Source of the DNA: JAIBAC01 sp046331095
Lineage (GTDB): Bacteria; Actinomycetota; Acidimicrobiia; UBA2766
DNA length: 64,000 nucleotides
Reading direction: 5' to 3'
Assembly (NCBI GenBank): GCA_046331095.1
Contig: JAXLRM010000006.1
Coordinates: 124,001 to 188,000, forward strand
Positions 26,437 to 35,276 of the stretch are shown piece by piece. Below the pieces are notes generated by a model. It was given only the letters and a program-made list of their open reading frames with translations, did not search any database and was not told the origin of the DNA. The number at the start of each line of letters is the position of its first letter. The stretch's first letter is position 1. Both the position numbers and the translations under genes were made by a program.

Positions 26437-28374
26437 TCACCAGCCGGGGCCCGCTCCCTTCACCGCGTCGAGGTCGAGCGGGACCGTTGGAGAGGCCCCG
26501 GCGGCGGCGTCGGCTGCCGCGCCGTCGGTGAAGTACACGATCGTGCCGAGACCGTCGGCGCGGCCGATCGTGGCGTCGCCGTCGGTGCCACGCAGCCACG
26601 AGCCCACCAGCGCGTCGGCGCGTCCGCGGTCGACGCCGGCGCCGGTCGCGGCTGCGGCAACGCTCCCGGGGTCGAGCGACGCGGCGTCTGCGAGGCTGCC
26701 GAAGACGTCGAGCGTTCCGTCCCACGCGGCCGGCGAGTCGCCCGTGACTGCGACGCCCAGTGCCTGGTACACGAGCGCTGCCTTCGACACGGCGATGTCG
26801 CGCGTCGCCGCGGTGGTGTACGCGGACACGTCGAGATCGGCCGCCATGTCGGGTGTCCCCGCAGCGCGGGCGACGCGGTAGCGCCGCGCGACGTCGGCGG
26901 TCGCGACCCGCCCGATCGCGTCGCCACCGACGCCACGCCACACGACGGCGGCGGCGGACTGGCGCACACCGGTGCGCAACGCCGGGGCCGCGGTGGCGTC
27001 GACGTCCACGACACCACCCCACCACTCGGCCGTCGAGCCCTCGAAGGCGGCTTGGCGGTAGTCCGAGGGTTGTGTCCCGGGCCCGAGCCCGGGCACGCCC
27101 CGCGCGAGGACGTCCTGGCGCACGAAGACGACGTTGTCGGCGACGAACGACGTCGCGTCGCCGCCGAAGACGAGGCCGACCACGACGACGTCGCGCCAGA
27201 ACGGCGAGCCCGTCGCCTCCGACATCACGGCCTTCGCGGCGAGCGCCTGACCGGCGGAGTCCTCGACCGCGGGACCGAAGGTGTCGAGGCCGAAGCCGAT
27301 TCCCCGGTACACCCCCTTGGACACGGTGCGCTCGACGGCGTTGCGCTGGAGGACGAGCGGCATGACACGCGACCCGGCGAGCACGAAGCGCGAGGACGCG
27401 TGGGCGTCACCGGCGTCGTCGCGCACGCGAGTACCACCGGCAACGACGTGCCAGTCCGGCGTGCGCGTGACCTCGAGCTCCACCGATGTCGCCGGCCCGT
27501 GCGTGTCGGCGATGGCGGGATCCACCTGCAGTGGGCGCCAGCCACCGGCATCGAGCGGCTCCGGCCGCGGGTACCAGTCGAAGAGGTACAAGAGGTTGCG
27601 GCGCACGAGTTGCGCGTCGAAGCGCGACTTGCCACCTCCGGGTTTGAGCACCTCGGCAGGGTTCGGGTTCTCGGCCTCGGTCACGCGTACCGGGGCGAGG
27701 TCCCACGACAGGTCGACGACCGTGGACTCTCCCGGTGCGAGCGCATCGCGCAGGCCCAGGACCATCGTCGTGCCCTCCATACGTGCGTCGACGCCGACCC
27801 CACCCACCTTTGCTGCCAGCACGCGCAGGGTCGCGCCGACGGCGGGGGCGAGCACGTGCAGGCGCACGTCGTCGAGGTCGACAGCGCTGGTGTTGGTCAC
27901 CACGACGCGTTCGGTCGCCTCGACGGGCACCTCGGCGTCCGGATCGGCGGCGACGGAGAGGAAGATCGCCGCGGCGCCGTCGAGACGCTCGGCCGCGCCC
28001 GCGCCGCGCCCGGGTGCCAGCGACTCGGACAGCTCGCCGTCGCGGGTCGAGGCGGCCACCTTGGCGCGCACGTCGTCGGCGCTGCCCCGGGCGTCCGCGA
28101 AGCCCAGGCGCGGGCTGCCGCCACCTTGGCCCAGCATCGACGTGAGCGCCGCCGTACCGGCGACGACGAGCACGAGAACCACCGCGGTGACCGCACCACG
28201 TGGCGTCCGCAACCAAGCTCCGGCGCGCCGCGTCGCCCGTGTGAAAGGTCCCGGCCCCTCCCGGGGCGCACGCACTCCGGGCTCGGTCCGGGACGCGGGT
28301 CGCCGCTGCCGGGCGGCGCGCACGGGACGCGCAGGCCGCCCCGGTGGGCGGCGCGGGGGTGTCGGGACACTCAC
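26437..28374 (-). CDS. Membrane-anchored M1 aminopeptidase-like protein lacking the zinc motif
   Basis: A 645-residue protein. A basic Pro/Arg-rich cytoplasmic N-terminus (about 60 residues) and a single membrane segment (AVTAVVLVLVVAGTAALTSM) precede a large outside domain. The stretch RRNLLYLFDWYPRPEPLDAG and the following beta-rich part resemble the N-terminal domain of M1 metallopeptidases. At about 446–453 the sequence TAEWWGGVV aligns with the HExxHxWWGN region, but both zinc histidines are missing. No HExxH is present anywhere. I infer a non-catalytic M1-fold protein, perhaps for binding peptides or cell-wall material. GTG 28374 overlaps the ruvB stop. Confidence 0.7.
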   Translation of the reverse strand: MSVPTPPRRPPGRPARPVRAARQRRPASRTEPGVRAPREGPGPFTRATRRAGAWLRTPRGAVTAVVLVLVVAGTAALTSMLGQGGGSPRLGFADARGSADDVRAKVAASTRDGELSESLAPGRGAGAAERLDGAAAIFLSVAADPDAEVPVEATERVVVTNTSAVDLDDVRLHVLAPAVGATLRVLAAKVGGVGVDARMEGTTMVLGLRDALAPGESTVVDLSWDLAPVRVTEAENPNPAEVLKPGGGKSRFDAQLVRRNLLYLFDWYPRPEPLDAGGWRPLQVDPAIADTHGPATSVELEVTRTPDWHVVAGGTRVRDDAGDAHASSRFVLAGSRVMPLVLQRNAVERTVSKGVYRGIGFGLDTFGPAVEDSAGQALAAKAVMSEATGSPFWRDVVVVGLVFGGDATSFVADNVVFVRQDVLARGVPGLGPGTQPSDYRQAAFEGSTAEWWGGVVDVDATAAPALRTGVRQSAAAVVWRGVGGDAIGRVATADVARRYRVARAAGTPDMAADLDVSAYTTAATRDIAVSKAALVYQALGVAVTGDSPAAWDGTLDVFGSLADAASLDPGSVAAAATGAGVDRGRADALVGSWLRGTDGDATIGRADGLGTIVYFTDGAAADAAAGASPTVPLDLDAVKGAGPGW

Positions 28375-29513
28375 GGCTCGAACGAGAGCTGCGCCCGCGA
28401 CCCCCTCGACCCCGAATCCTGGGAGCCGGGTCGGGGTGGGTCGATCCCGAGGTGCTCGTAAGCGGCGTCGCCTGCCACGCGCCCCCGCGACGTCCGCTGC
28501 AGGAAGCCGTGCTGGAGCAGGTACGGCTCGATCACGTCCTCGACGGTCTCGGGCTCCTCGCCGACGAGGACCGCGAGCGTGGTCACGCCCACCGGACCGC
28601 CGCCGTAGCCGCCGATGAGCCGGCGCAGCAGCTCGCGGTCGAGCGCGTCGAGACCTGCCGCATCGACCCCGAACAGGTCGAGGGCGTCGTGCGCGGTGGC
28701 GGCGTCGATACTGCCGTCGCCGCGGACCTGCGCGTAGTCACGCACGCGTCGCAGCAAGCGGTTGGCGACACGGGGAGTTCCGCGGGACCGGCGCGCCACC
28801 TCGAGGGCCCCGGCGTCGTCGATCGGCGTGTCGAGCAAGCCGGCGGATCGGGTCACGATCGCGGCGAGGTCGTCGACGGAGTAGAGCTCGAGGCGGGCGG
28901 TGAAGCCGAAGCGCTCGCGCAGGGGCGAGGTGAGCATCCCGGCACGCGTGGTGGCACCGACGAGGGTGAACGGCGGCACGTCGAGGCGGATCGTGCGGGC
29001 GGTCGGGCCCTTGCCCACGACGATGTCGAGGCCGTAGTCCTCCATCGCCGGGTAGAGGACCTCCTCGACCTGGCGCGGGAGGCGGTGGATCTCGTCGACG
29101 AAGAGGACGTCGCCGGCGTCGAGGTTCATCAGGATCGCGGCGAAGTCGCCCGGGCGTTCGAGCGCGGGCCCCGACGTCTGGCGCAGTGACACACCGGACT
29201 CCTGCGCGAGGATGTGCGCCAGCGTCGTCTTGCCGAGACCGGGCGGTCCGCACAGGAGCACGTGGTCGAGGGGCTCGCCGCGGGCGCTCGCCGCGTCGAC
29301 GAGGATCTCGAGGCGTTCGCGCACCGCGGCCTGGCCGGCGAAGTCGGCGAGTTGGCGTGGCCGCAGGGCGCGGTCGGCGGGGCGATCCTCGTCGAGCACC
29401 GGCGTCACGATGACGCCACCCGCGTCGTCGGCGTCACCGGCCGCCATGGTGCCGCCGGTCTCCGCCGCCGGCGCGGGCTCCGTCGCGACGGGGTCGGGGT
29501 CTGGTGAGGTCAT
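28371..29513 (-). CDS. ruvB: Holliday junction branch migration helicase RuvB
   Basis: A 380-residue AAA+ motor that drives branch migration with RuvA. The Walker A GPPGLGKT is at 89–96, Walker B VLFVDEIHRL at about 136–145, sensor 1 LVGATTRAG and the arginine finger region (RERFGF) are all present, and the winged-helix domain ends the protein. An N-terminal extension of about 45 residues, Ala/Asp/Pro-rich, precedes the usual start of the family. ATG 29513 overlaps the ruvA stop (ATGA). C-terminal residues overlap the start of the M1-like gene. Confidence 0.97.
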   Translation of the reverse strand: MTSPDPDPVATEPAPAAETGGTMAAGDADDAGGVIVTPVLDEDRPADRALRPRQLADFAGQAAVRERLEILVDAASARGEPLDHVLLCGPPGLGKTTLAHILAQESGVSLRQTSGPALERPGDFAAILMNLDAGDVLFVDEIHRLPRQVEEVLYPAMEDYGLDIVVGKGPTARTIRLDVPPFTLVGATTRAGMLTSPLRERFGFTARLELYSVDDLAAIVTRSAGLLDTPIDDAGALEVARRSRGTPRVANRLLRRVRDYAQVRGDGSIDAATAHDALDLFGVDAAGLDALDRELLRRLIGGYGGGPVGVTTLAVLVGEEPETVEDVIEPYLLQHGFLQRTSRGRVAGDAAYEHLGIDPPRPGSQDSGSRGSRAQLSFEP

Positions 29514-30079
29514 TCGCCGCCGCCGAGAAGTCGAAGGGCGCCACGCAGGAGGTCGGCCGTGTCGCCCGACTCGGGGAGCTTGGCCACCACCGCGCCGACC
29601 TCCTTGTCACCGTAGCCCAGCGCGGTGAGGGCCTCGCGCACGTCGGCGTGGCCCCCCACGGCGGCAGGCACCGCGACGCCCTCGCCACCGAGGCGTGGGG
29701 CGAGCTCGAAGACGAGCTTCTCCGCCGAGCGCTTGCCGATGCCGGGGACGCGCACGAGGGTGTCGAGATCGCCGGCGAGGACGGCAGCACCGATCTGGTC
29801 CGGTGTCAGTACCGAGAGGCACGCGAGCGCGACCTTGGGGCCGACGCCCGGACAGGCGATCAGGAGCTCGAAGAGATCGCGCTCGCGGCTCGTGGGGAAG
29901 CCGTACAAGGCGAGGACGTCCTCGCGTACGTAGGTGTGGGTGTGGACGACGACGTCCTCGCCGACCGGAGGCAGGGCCGCGCCCGGCGGCACCGCGACGC
30001 GGTAGCCGACGCCGCCGCAGTCGACGACCACGTGGGTGAGGGTGCGTACCGCGAGGCGGCCGCGCAGCATCGAGATCAA
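29510..30079 (-). CDS. ruvA: Holliday junction DNA-binding protein RuvA
   Basis: About 189 residues with the OB-fold N-terminus (MISMLRGRLA), two helix-hairpin-helix motifs (CPGVGPKVALACLS and VPGIGKRSAEKLVFEL) and the C-terminal domain that contacts RuvB. The TTG 30079 overlaps the ruvC stop (TTGA) and gives the family-typical beginning; ATG 30070 is a shorter alternative. Central gene of the ruvC–ruvA–ruvB operon. Confidence 0.96.
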   Translation of the reverse strand: MISMLRGRLAVRTLTHVVVDCGGVGYRVAVPPGAALPPVGEDVVVHTHTYVREDVLALYGFPTSRERDLFELLIACPGVGPKVALACLSVLTPDQIGAAVLAGDLDTLVRVPGIGKRSAEKLVFELAPRLGGEGVAVPAAVGGHADVREALTALGYGDKEVGAVVAKLPESGDTADLLRGALRLLGGGE

Positions 30080-30672
30080 CGTCGGTCACTCCCTGCCTGG
30101 TCGCGTCGGGTCGCGGCCGCGATCGCGGCTTCGAGGCGCCCGCGGGTGCGGGCCGCGGACGTGGACGCCGGTGTCGCGGCCTGCACAGCGTGGGTGTGCC
30201 GCCCGGTCGTGGCATGGCACAGAGCGAGGGCGAGCGCGTCGGCGGCGTCGGTCTGGGGCGCCTCCGTGAGGCCGAGGAGGCGCACCACCGCCGTGCGCAT
30301 CTGCTCCTTGTCGGCGGCACCGAAACCGGCCACGGCGGACTTCACCTGCGACGGTGAGTACGAGGTGAGCGGCACGTGCCTGCGGCTGCAGGTCAGCATC
30401 ACGACCCCGGCGGCCTGTCCTGTGGCCATCGCCGTCCGCGCGTTCCCGTTGAACAGGACCTGCTCGAGCGCGCATGCCGCCGGCCGGTGCGCTGCGACGA
30501 CCGCGGCCACGGCGTCGGCGACAGCGGCGAGGCGGTCCCCCGTGGGTGCCTCGCGAGCCGTGCGGATCGTGCCGTGGGCGACATGGTCGAGACGGGGCCC
30601 CTTGACGCCCACGACCCCCCAACCACAGCGGGTCAGACCCGGGTCGACCCCGAGCACCACCGAGTCGAACAT
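30076..30672 (-). CDS. ruvC: Holliday junction resolvase RuvC
   Basis: A 198-residue endonuclease of RNase-H fold that cuts Holliday junctions. The first acidic residue is D10 in VLGVDPGLTRCGWG, a second acid lies in ALEQVLFNGN, and the C-terminal acid cluster is in DAADALALALCH. ATG 30672 is the only sensible start. The gene opens the ruvCAB operon and is separated from yebC upstream by a 211-nt repeat-bearing intergenic region. Confidence 0.96.
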   Translation of the reverse strand: MFDSVVLGVDPGLTRCGWGVVGVKGPRLDHVAHGTIRTAREAPTGDRLAAVADAVAAVVAAHRPAACALEQVLFNGNARTAMATGQAAGVVMLTCSRRHVPLTSYSPSQVKSAVAGFGAADKEQMRTAVVRLLGLTEAPQTDAADALALALCHATTGRHTHAVQAATPASTSAARTRGRLEAAIAAATRRDQAGSDRR

Positions 30673-30722
30673 GCGTTCTACCCTAGCCGCCCGGGCACGC
30701 TCCCCCGCGCATGGTCGCCCCC

Positions 30723-30824
30723 GTTGGAGCACGACGCGGCCAGGAGGTGGGGTTGGGCACGAGGCGGCCACGGGTGGCCGCCTCGTGCTCCAACCCCAGC
30801 CGGATGGCCGCCTGATGCTCCAAC
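30723..30824. repeat. Four-copy inverted/direct repeat forming a large hairpin between yebC and ruvC
   Basis: A roughly 20-bp motif (consensus GTTGGAGCACGAGGCGGCCA) occurs four times: plus strand at 30723–30742 and 30752–30770, minus strand at 30775–30794 and 30805–30824. The two central copies are inverted with only 4 nt between them, giving a stem of about 19 bp with a single bulge. The remaining sequence of this 211-nt gap holds no gene. A transcription terminator or attenuator after yebC is possible; a mobile palindromic element is equally so. Confidence 0.8.
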
Positions 30825-30883
30825 GGGGCTCCTCGGCCGGGAGACGCTCCAACCCCCGCACCGCCACGCGCACACGTAGGGGG

Positions 30884-31630
30884 TCAGGCGAGCTTGGCGA
30901 GGACCCCTTCGGGGATGTCGAAGTCGGCGTAGACGTCCTGGACGTCGTCGAGGTCCTCGAGAGCTTCCACGAGGCGGAGCACCTGGGCGGCACGGGACTC
31001 GGCGACCGGCGTCGTCTGCTGAGGGATCATCGTGACCTCGGCGGACTCGATCGGCAGGCCTCCGTCCTCGAGCGCCTTGCGGACGTTCATCCACTCCGAC
31101 GGCCGGGTGCTGATCTCGAACGTGTCGCCCTCGGCCCTGACGTCGTCGGCACCCGCGTCGAGGGCGGCCTCCAAGACGGCGTCCTCGTCGAGGCCGCCGG
31201 CCGCGACGACGATCACGCCCGTCTTCTCGAACTTCCACGCGACCGAGCCCGGTTCGCCGAGACTGCCGCCGTTCTTGGTGAACGCGTTGCGGACGTCGGC
31301 GGCGGCACGGTTGCGATTGTCGGTCAGCACGGTCACGTACACCGCGACCCCGCCGGGCGCGTACCCCTCGTAGCTCGCCTCCTCGTAGGTGACCCCGGCG
31401 AGGTCGCCGGTGGCGCGCTTGATCGCGCGGTCGATGTTGTCCATCGGCATCGACGCGTCGCGGGCTTTCTGGATCGCGGTCGCGAGGGTGGGGTTCGAGG
31501 CAGGGTCGCCGCCGCCCTCGCGCGCGGCGACCTCGATGAAGCGGATCAGCTTCGCGAACAGCTTCCCGCGGGCCGCGTCTGCCGCACCCTTCTTGCGCTT
31601 GATCGTCGCCCACTTGCTGTGGCCACTCAT
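30884..31630 (-). CDS. YebC/PmpR-family protein
   Basis: A 248-residue member of the YebC family (TACO1-like), with the signature start MSGHSKWATIKRKKGAADAA. Family members act either as DNA-binding regulators or as ribosome-associated factors helping translation of polyproline stretches; the sequence alone does not decide. ATG 31630 overlaps the pdxT stop (ATGA). Position between pdxT and ruvC matches M. tuberculosis Rv2603c. Confidence 0.95.
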   Translation of the reverse strand: MSGHSKWATIKRKKGAADAARGKLFAKLIRFIEVAAREGGGDPASNPTLATAIQKARDASMPMDNIDRAIKRATGDLAGVTYEEASYEGYAPGGVAVYVTVLTDNRNRAAADVRNAFTKNGGSLGEPGSVAWKFEKTGVIVVAAGGLDEDAVLEAALDAGADDVRAEGDTFEISTRPSEWMNVRKALEDGGLPIESAEVTMIPQQTTPVAESRAAQVLRLVEALEDLDDVQDVYADFDIPEGVLAKLA

Positions 31631-32220
31631 GCGGACTCCTTTGCGAGATCGACGAAGTAACGGTGGATGCGGCGGTCGCCGGTCAGTTCCGGATGGAACG
31701 ACGCCACGAGCACCGGCCCCTCGCGGGCGAGCGCCGCGTGGCCATTCTGCCAGCCGAGCACCTCGACTTCGGGGCCCGTCGACTCGACGGCGGGCGCCCG
31801 GACGAAGACGGCGCGAAACGTCTCGGCTCCGATCGCGGCGACTTCGATGTCCTCCTCGAAGCTCTCGACCTGCCTCCCGTAGGCGTTGCGGCGCACGCAC
31901 ATGTCGACGACGCCGAAAGGTGCGGCGTCGTTGGGTACCGGGTCGAGTACCTCGCGGGCGCAGAGGATGAGCCCGGCGCAGGTCCCGAACACCGGCATCC
32001 CCGCCAGCATGCGCTCGCCGAGGGGGCCACGCAGACCCGAGGAGTCGAGGAGCTTGCCCATCGTCGTCGACTCGCCCCCCGGGAGGACGATTGCGTCGCA
32101 GCGGGCGAGGTCGGCGGGCAGGCGTACGGTCGTGACCGCGGCGCCGCAGTCGGAGAGCGCGTCGACGTGGAGGCCGAACGCACCTTGGAGGGCGACGACG
32201 CCGATTGCGGGCCCGCTCAC
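31627..32220 (-). CDS. pdxT: Pyridoxal 5'-phosphate synthase glutaminase subunit PdxT
   Basis: A 197-residue class I glutamine amidotransferase supplying ammonia to PdxS. The nucleophile C81 lies in VFGTCAGLIL, the PGGEST motif is at about 47–52, and the His-Glu pair in SFHPEL is near the C terminus. GTG 32220 overlaps the pdxS stop (GTGA), and the 3' end overlaps yebC, so three genes are chained by 4-nt overlaps. Confidence 0.96.
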   Translation of the reverse strand: MSGPAIGVVALQGAFGLHVDALSDCGAAVTTVRLPADLARCDAIVLPGGESTTMGKLLDSSGLRGPLGERMLAGMPVFGTCAGLILCAREVLDPVPNDAAPFGVVDMCVRRNAYGRQVESFEEDIEVAAIGAETFRAVFVRAPAVESTGPEVEVLGWQNGHAALAREGPVLVASFHPELTGDRRIHRYFVDLAKESA

Positions 32221-33098
32221 CAGCCCCGGTCGGCGAGACGCTCGCCGGGCGCGACGTCGGTGATGCCGACCATGGGCTCGCCGAGGCCACGGCTCACCTT
32301 CGCCACCACCTCGGGGTTGTCGAAGTGGGTGGTCGCCTCGACGATCGCACGCGCACGCTTGGCGGGGTCACCGCTCTTGAAGATGCCCGATCCGACGAAG
32401 CAGGCCTGCGCGCCGAGCTGCATGACGAGCGCGGCGTCGGCCGGCGTCGCGATGCCGCCTGCGCAGAACAGCGGCACCGGCAGCTCTGCGGTGGCGTGCA
32501 GCTCGCACACGAGTTCGTAGGGGGCGCCGAGCTCCTTGGCCTCCGTCATCAGCTCGCCCGGAGTCAGCCTCGCGATGCGGTTGATCCCCGCGGTGATCGA
32601 GCGCAGGTGCCGTACGGCCTCGACGACGTTGCCGGTGCCGGCCTCGCCCTTGGAGCGGATCATGCACGCGCCCTCGCCGATGCGTCGCAGCGCCTCGCCG
32701 AGGTTGGTCGCGCCGCACACGAACGGGACGTTGAACGCCCACTTGTCGACGTGGTTCGCCTCGTCCGCCGGTGTGAGCACCTCGGACTCGTCGACGTAGT
32801 CGACGCCGAGGGACTCGAGCACCTGCGCCTCGGCGAAGTGGCCGATGCGGCACTTGGCCATCACCGGGATCGAGACGGCACCCATGATCGCCGTGACGAG
32901 CGCGGGGTCCGACATGCGGGCCACGCCGCCGTCGCGGCGGATGTCGGCAGGCACCCGCTCGAGGGCCATGACGGCGCAGGCGCCGGAGTCCTCGGCGATG
33001 CGAGCCTGCTCGTCGGTGACGACGTCCATGATGACGCCGCCCTTGAGCATCTCGGCAAGGCCGCGCTTGACGCGCACCGTGGCGCGATCGGTCGGCAT
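32217..33098 (-). CDS. pdxS: Pyridoxal 5'-phosphate synthase lyase subunit PdxS
   Basis: A 293-residue (beta/alpha)8 enzyme that builds PLP from ribose 5-phosphate, glyceraldehyde 3-phosphate and ammonia. The Schiff-base lysine is K82 (PVMAKCRIGH), the acid is D25 in GVIMDVV, and the phosphate loop GEAGTGNV is present. ATG 33098 has AGAGGG upstream. It heads the pdxS–pdxT–yebC run and is the deoxyxylulose-independent route of PLP synthesis. Confidence 0.97.
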   Translation of the reverse strand: MPTDRATVRVKRGLAEMLKGGVIMDVVTDEQARIAEDSGACAVMALERVPADIRRDGGVARMSDPALVTAIMGAVSIPVMAKCRIGHFAEAQVLESLGVDYVDESEVLTPADEANHVDKWAFNVPFVCGATNLGEALRRIGEGACMIRSKGEAGTGNVVEAVRHLRSITAGINRIARLTPGELMTEAKELGAPYELVCELHATAELPVPLFCAGGIATPADAALVMQLGAQACFVGSGIFKSGDPAKRARAIVEATTHFDNPEVVAKVSRGLGEPMVGITDVAPGERLADRGW

Positions 33099-33144
33099 CT
33101 GTCCCTCTTTCGACGCTGGTCGATGAACCTGGGCCACCGGCGCA

Positions 33145-33150
33145 AGTGTA
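33145..33150 (-). promoter_or_regulatory. Probable -10 box for the pdxS operon
   Basis: On the minus strand GTTACACT contains TACACT, a good -10, about 47 nt upstream of the pdxS start; the -35 position reads only GGGTCA. It lies in the 110-nt gap between pdxS and the end of the upstream glycosyltransferase gene. Confidence 0.35.
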
Positions 33151-33208
33151 ACCACGACCCCGTCCGGTGACCCGCCCGCACCGGTGTGCGGCACCGCTGG
33201 TCCTGCCG

Positions 33209-34299
33209 TCAGCGGGGCCGCGCACGCCCGAGGACGGCCTCGTAGTGGCCGGCCATGCGGGCGGCGACGCCGGGCCAGTCGAACTCCGCCGCGCGGCGGC
33301 GGCCGGCCGCCGTGAGCGCCGTCCGCGCCACGGGGTCGCCGATGAGGTCCACGAGTTCGGCAGCGAGGGCGCCACCGTCGCCGACGGGGACGAGGCGGCC
33401 GCACTCGCCGGCGCGCGACACGGCGGCGTATCCGGGGATGTCCGACGCGACGACGGCGGTCCCGGCCGCCATCGCCTCGAGCAGGACGATGCCGAAGCCT
33501 CGCCGAAGCGAGCCGGGCTGCAGTAGACGTCGGCGGAGCGGTACAGGCGGGGCAGCGTCGCGCCGTCGACGGTGCCGAAGGCGCGCACCGCGCCGCCGGC
33601 GACCGACTCGGTCCCCGGCCCCGCGACCCAGAGCTGCGCGCCCGGGCGTGCGGCGCGGACCGCAGGCCACGCGGCCAGCAGGACGTCGAGGCCCTTGCGC
33701 GGCTCGTCGCGCCCGACGAAGAGGACCACGGGACCGGTCACGTCCGCTCGCTCCGGCAGCGGTGTGGCGCCGGCGAAGCGTCCTACCTCGACGCCGTTGG
33801 GCTCGATCGGGAGCCGCGTCCCGAAGTACCTGCCCACGAGGGCGGCTGCGGCGTCGCTGACCGCCCACGCCGCGTCGAGACGCGCGACGGCGCGCCGGAA
33901 CAGTGGCCGCAACGCCGCGTACCAGATCATCGAGTCGGCGGCGGCGTGGAAGGTCCCCACGACGGGGTGCGGCGCCGTCGTGGTCGCCGTCAGCGACACG
34001 GCGAACTGCAACGGCTCGTGCACGTGCACGAGGTCGAAGCCACGCACCGCCGTGCGGGTGCGCAGTGCCACGACGGGACCGAGCGCGAGCGGCGCCGTCG
34101 AGCCGTTCACGCGCAGGCCCAACGAGCGACCGAGCGCGATCACGGGCACGCCGGCATCGCCGAGATCGGCGCCGTCGGTGGGGCCGACGACCGTGGCGTC
34201 GACGTCGAGGCCGCGCAGCGCGCGTCCCAACGCGAGCACGTGGGCCTGCACTCCGCCGGGCGTTCCCAGCGAGTAGGGACACACGATCGCGACCCTCAC
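33209..34299 (-). pseudogene. pimA: PimA-like GT4 mannosyltransferase with a single-base frameshift
   Basis: The frame from GTG 34299 encodes a clear GT-B glycosyltransferase (MRVAIVCPYSLGTPGGVQAH, the FVGRDEPRKGLDVLL second domain) up to about 33500. The rest of the family signature (FGIVLLEAMAAGTAVVASDI, then RLVPVGDGGALAAEL) continues in another frame to 33209. One missing C on the plus strand in GCCTCGCC near 33498–33501 explains it: restoring it gives the expected EGFGIVLLEA, a continuous protein of about 363 residues. Position after pgsA and patA identifies it as the phosphatidyl-myo-inositol mannosyltransferase of PIM synthesis. It is either a sequencing error or a real lesion. The start overlaps patA (GTGA). 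Confidence 0.82.
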
Positions 34300-35270
34300 G
34301 AGGACCCGGGGACCACGTGAGGGTCGGCGTCACCCCAGCGCGCCATCGCCTCGAGGTCCGACGGCCAGTTCGGCTGCAGGAGGTGCCACTGCGACGGGGC
34401 GCGCCTGATCAACCCCTCAAGTTCGTAGGCGAGCTGCTGGGTCAACGCGCGCGTGCGCTCGGCTTTCGACCCGGTCGCGGGCACGCTCAGCTCCGGGCGG
34501 ATGACGGCGCGGTAGCGCCAGAGGCCGTCCTCGTACGCGGCGACCGGCACGAGGGCCGCACCGGTCTGGATCGCGAGCCGGGCGGGCCCCGCTGGCAGCT
34601 GCGTCACCTCGCCGAAGAACTCGACCTCGGGCCCGGTGCCGGTCAGGTCGCGGTCCGCGAGCAGGGTCACGATCTCGCCCGCGCGCAGAGCCTCGATCAG
34701 TTGACGCCCACCTGCGGGATCGTCGAGGGAAACGATCGCGAGACCGAGGCGGTCCTCGCGCAGATCGACGAACCACTCGTAGAGCTCGGGCGGGTCGAGG
34801 CGCTCGGCGACCGCGGTGAGGCGCTGGCCGTGGTGGTGCATCCACGCGGCCGCGACCTCCCACTGGCCGACGTGTGGCAGCGCGAGGATCACGCCGCGGC
34901 CGTCGTCGAGGGGACGCGCGATGTTCTCCCAGCCCTCCACGCTGAAGACACGGTCGAGCTCGGAACCCGTGTAGGACGCCAGCCTGAACGTCTCGACCCA
35001 GTACCGGGCGTAGGAGTCGAACGCGGCGTCGACGGTCCTGCGGAGCTGGCTCGGGGTCGCCTCGGGCCCGAGCGCACGGCGCATGTGCCGCTGGAGCATG
35101 CGGCGCCGCGTGCCCATCGCCCGCTTGAACGTGCGGCTCAGCCCCGCCGCGATCGCGTTCGCGACCGGGTCCGGCAGGGCCCCGGCAAGCGCCGTCCCCG
35201 CCTTGTACATACCCACGACTGCCCGTCCGCGCGCGCGGGCGACTGGGTCCTCAGAGGCATCTGCGATCAC
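34296..35270 (-). CDS. patA: PIM acyltransferase PatA-like (lauroyl acyltransferase family)
   Basis: A 324-residue membrane-associated acyltransferase. The catalytic HX4E motif is in ALPHVGQWEVAAAW, and LLADRDLTGTGPEVEFFGE corresponds to the second family block. In mycobacteria the equivalent gene (Rv2611c) acylates phosphatidylinositol mannosides, and it is placed between pgsA and pimA exactly as here. GTG 35270 is 6 nt after the pgsA stop; no better start is seen. The gene's end overlaps pimA. Confidence 0.88.
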   Translation of the reverse strand: MIADASEDPVARARGRAVVGMYKAGTALAGALPDPVANAIAAGLSRTFKRAMGTRRRMLQRHMRRALGPEATPSQLRRTVDAAFDSYARYWVETFRLASYTGSELDRVFSVEGWENIARPLDDGRGVILALPHVGQWEVAAAWMHHHGQRLTAVAERLDPPELYEWFVDLREDRLGLAIVSLDDPAGGRQLIEALRAGEIVTLLADRDLTGTGPEVEFFGEVTQLPAGPARLAIQTGAALVPVAAYEDGLWRYRAVIRPELSVPATGSKAERTRALTQQLAYELEGLIRRAPSQWHLLQPNWPSDLEAMARWGDADPHVVPGSS

Positions 35271-35276
35271 GAGCGT

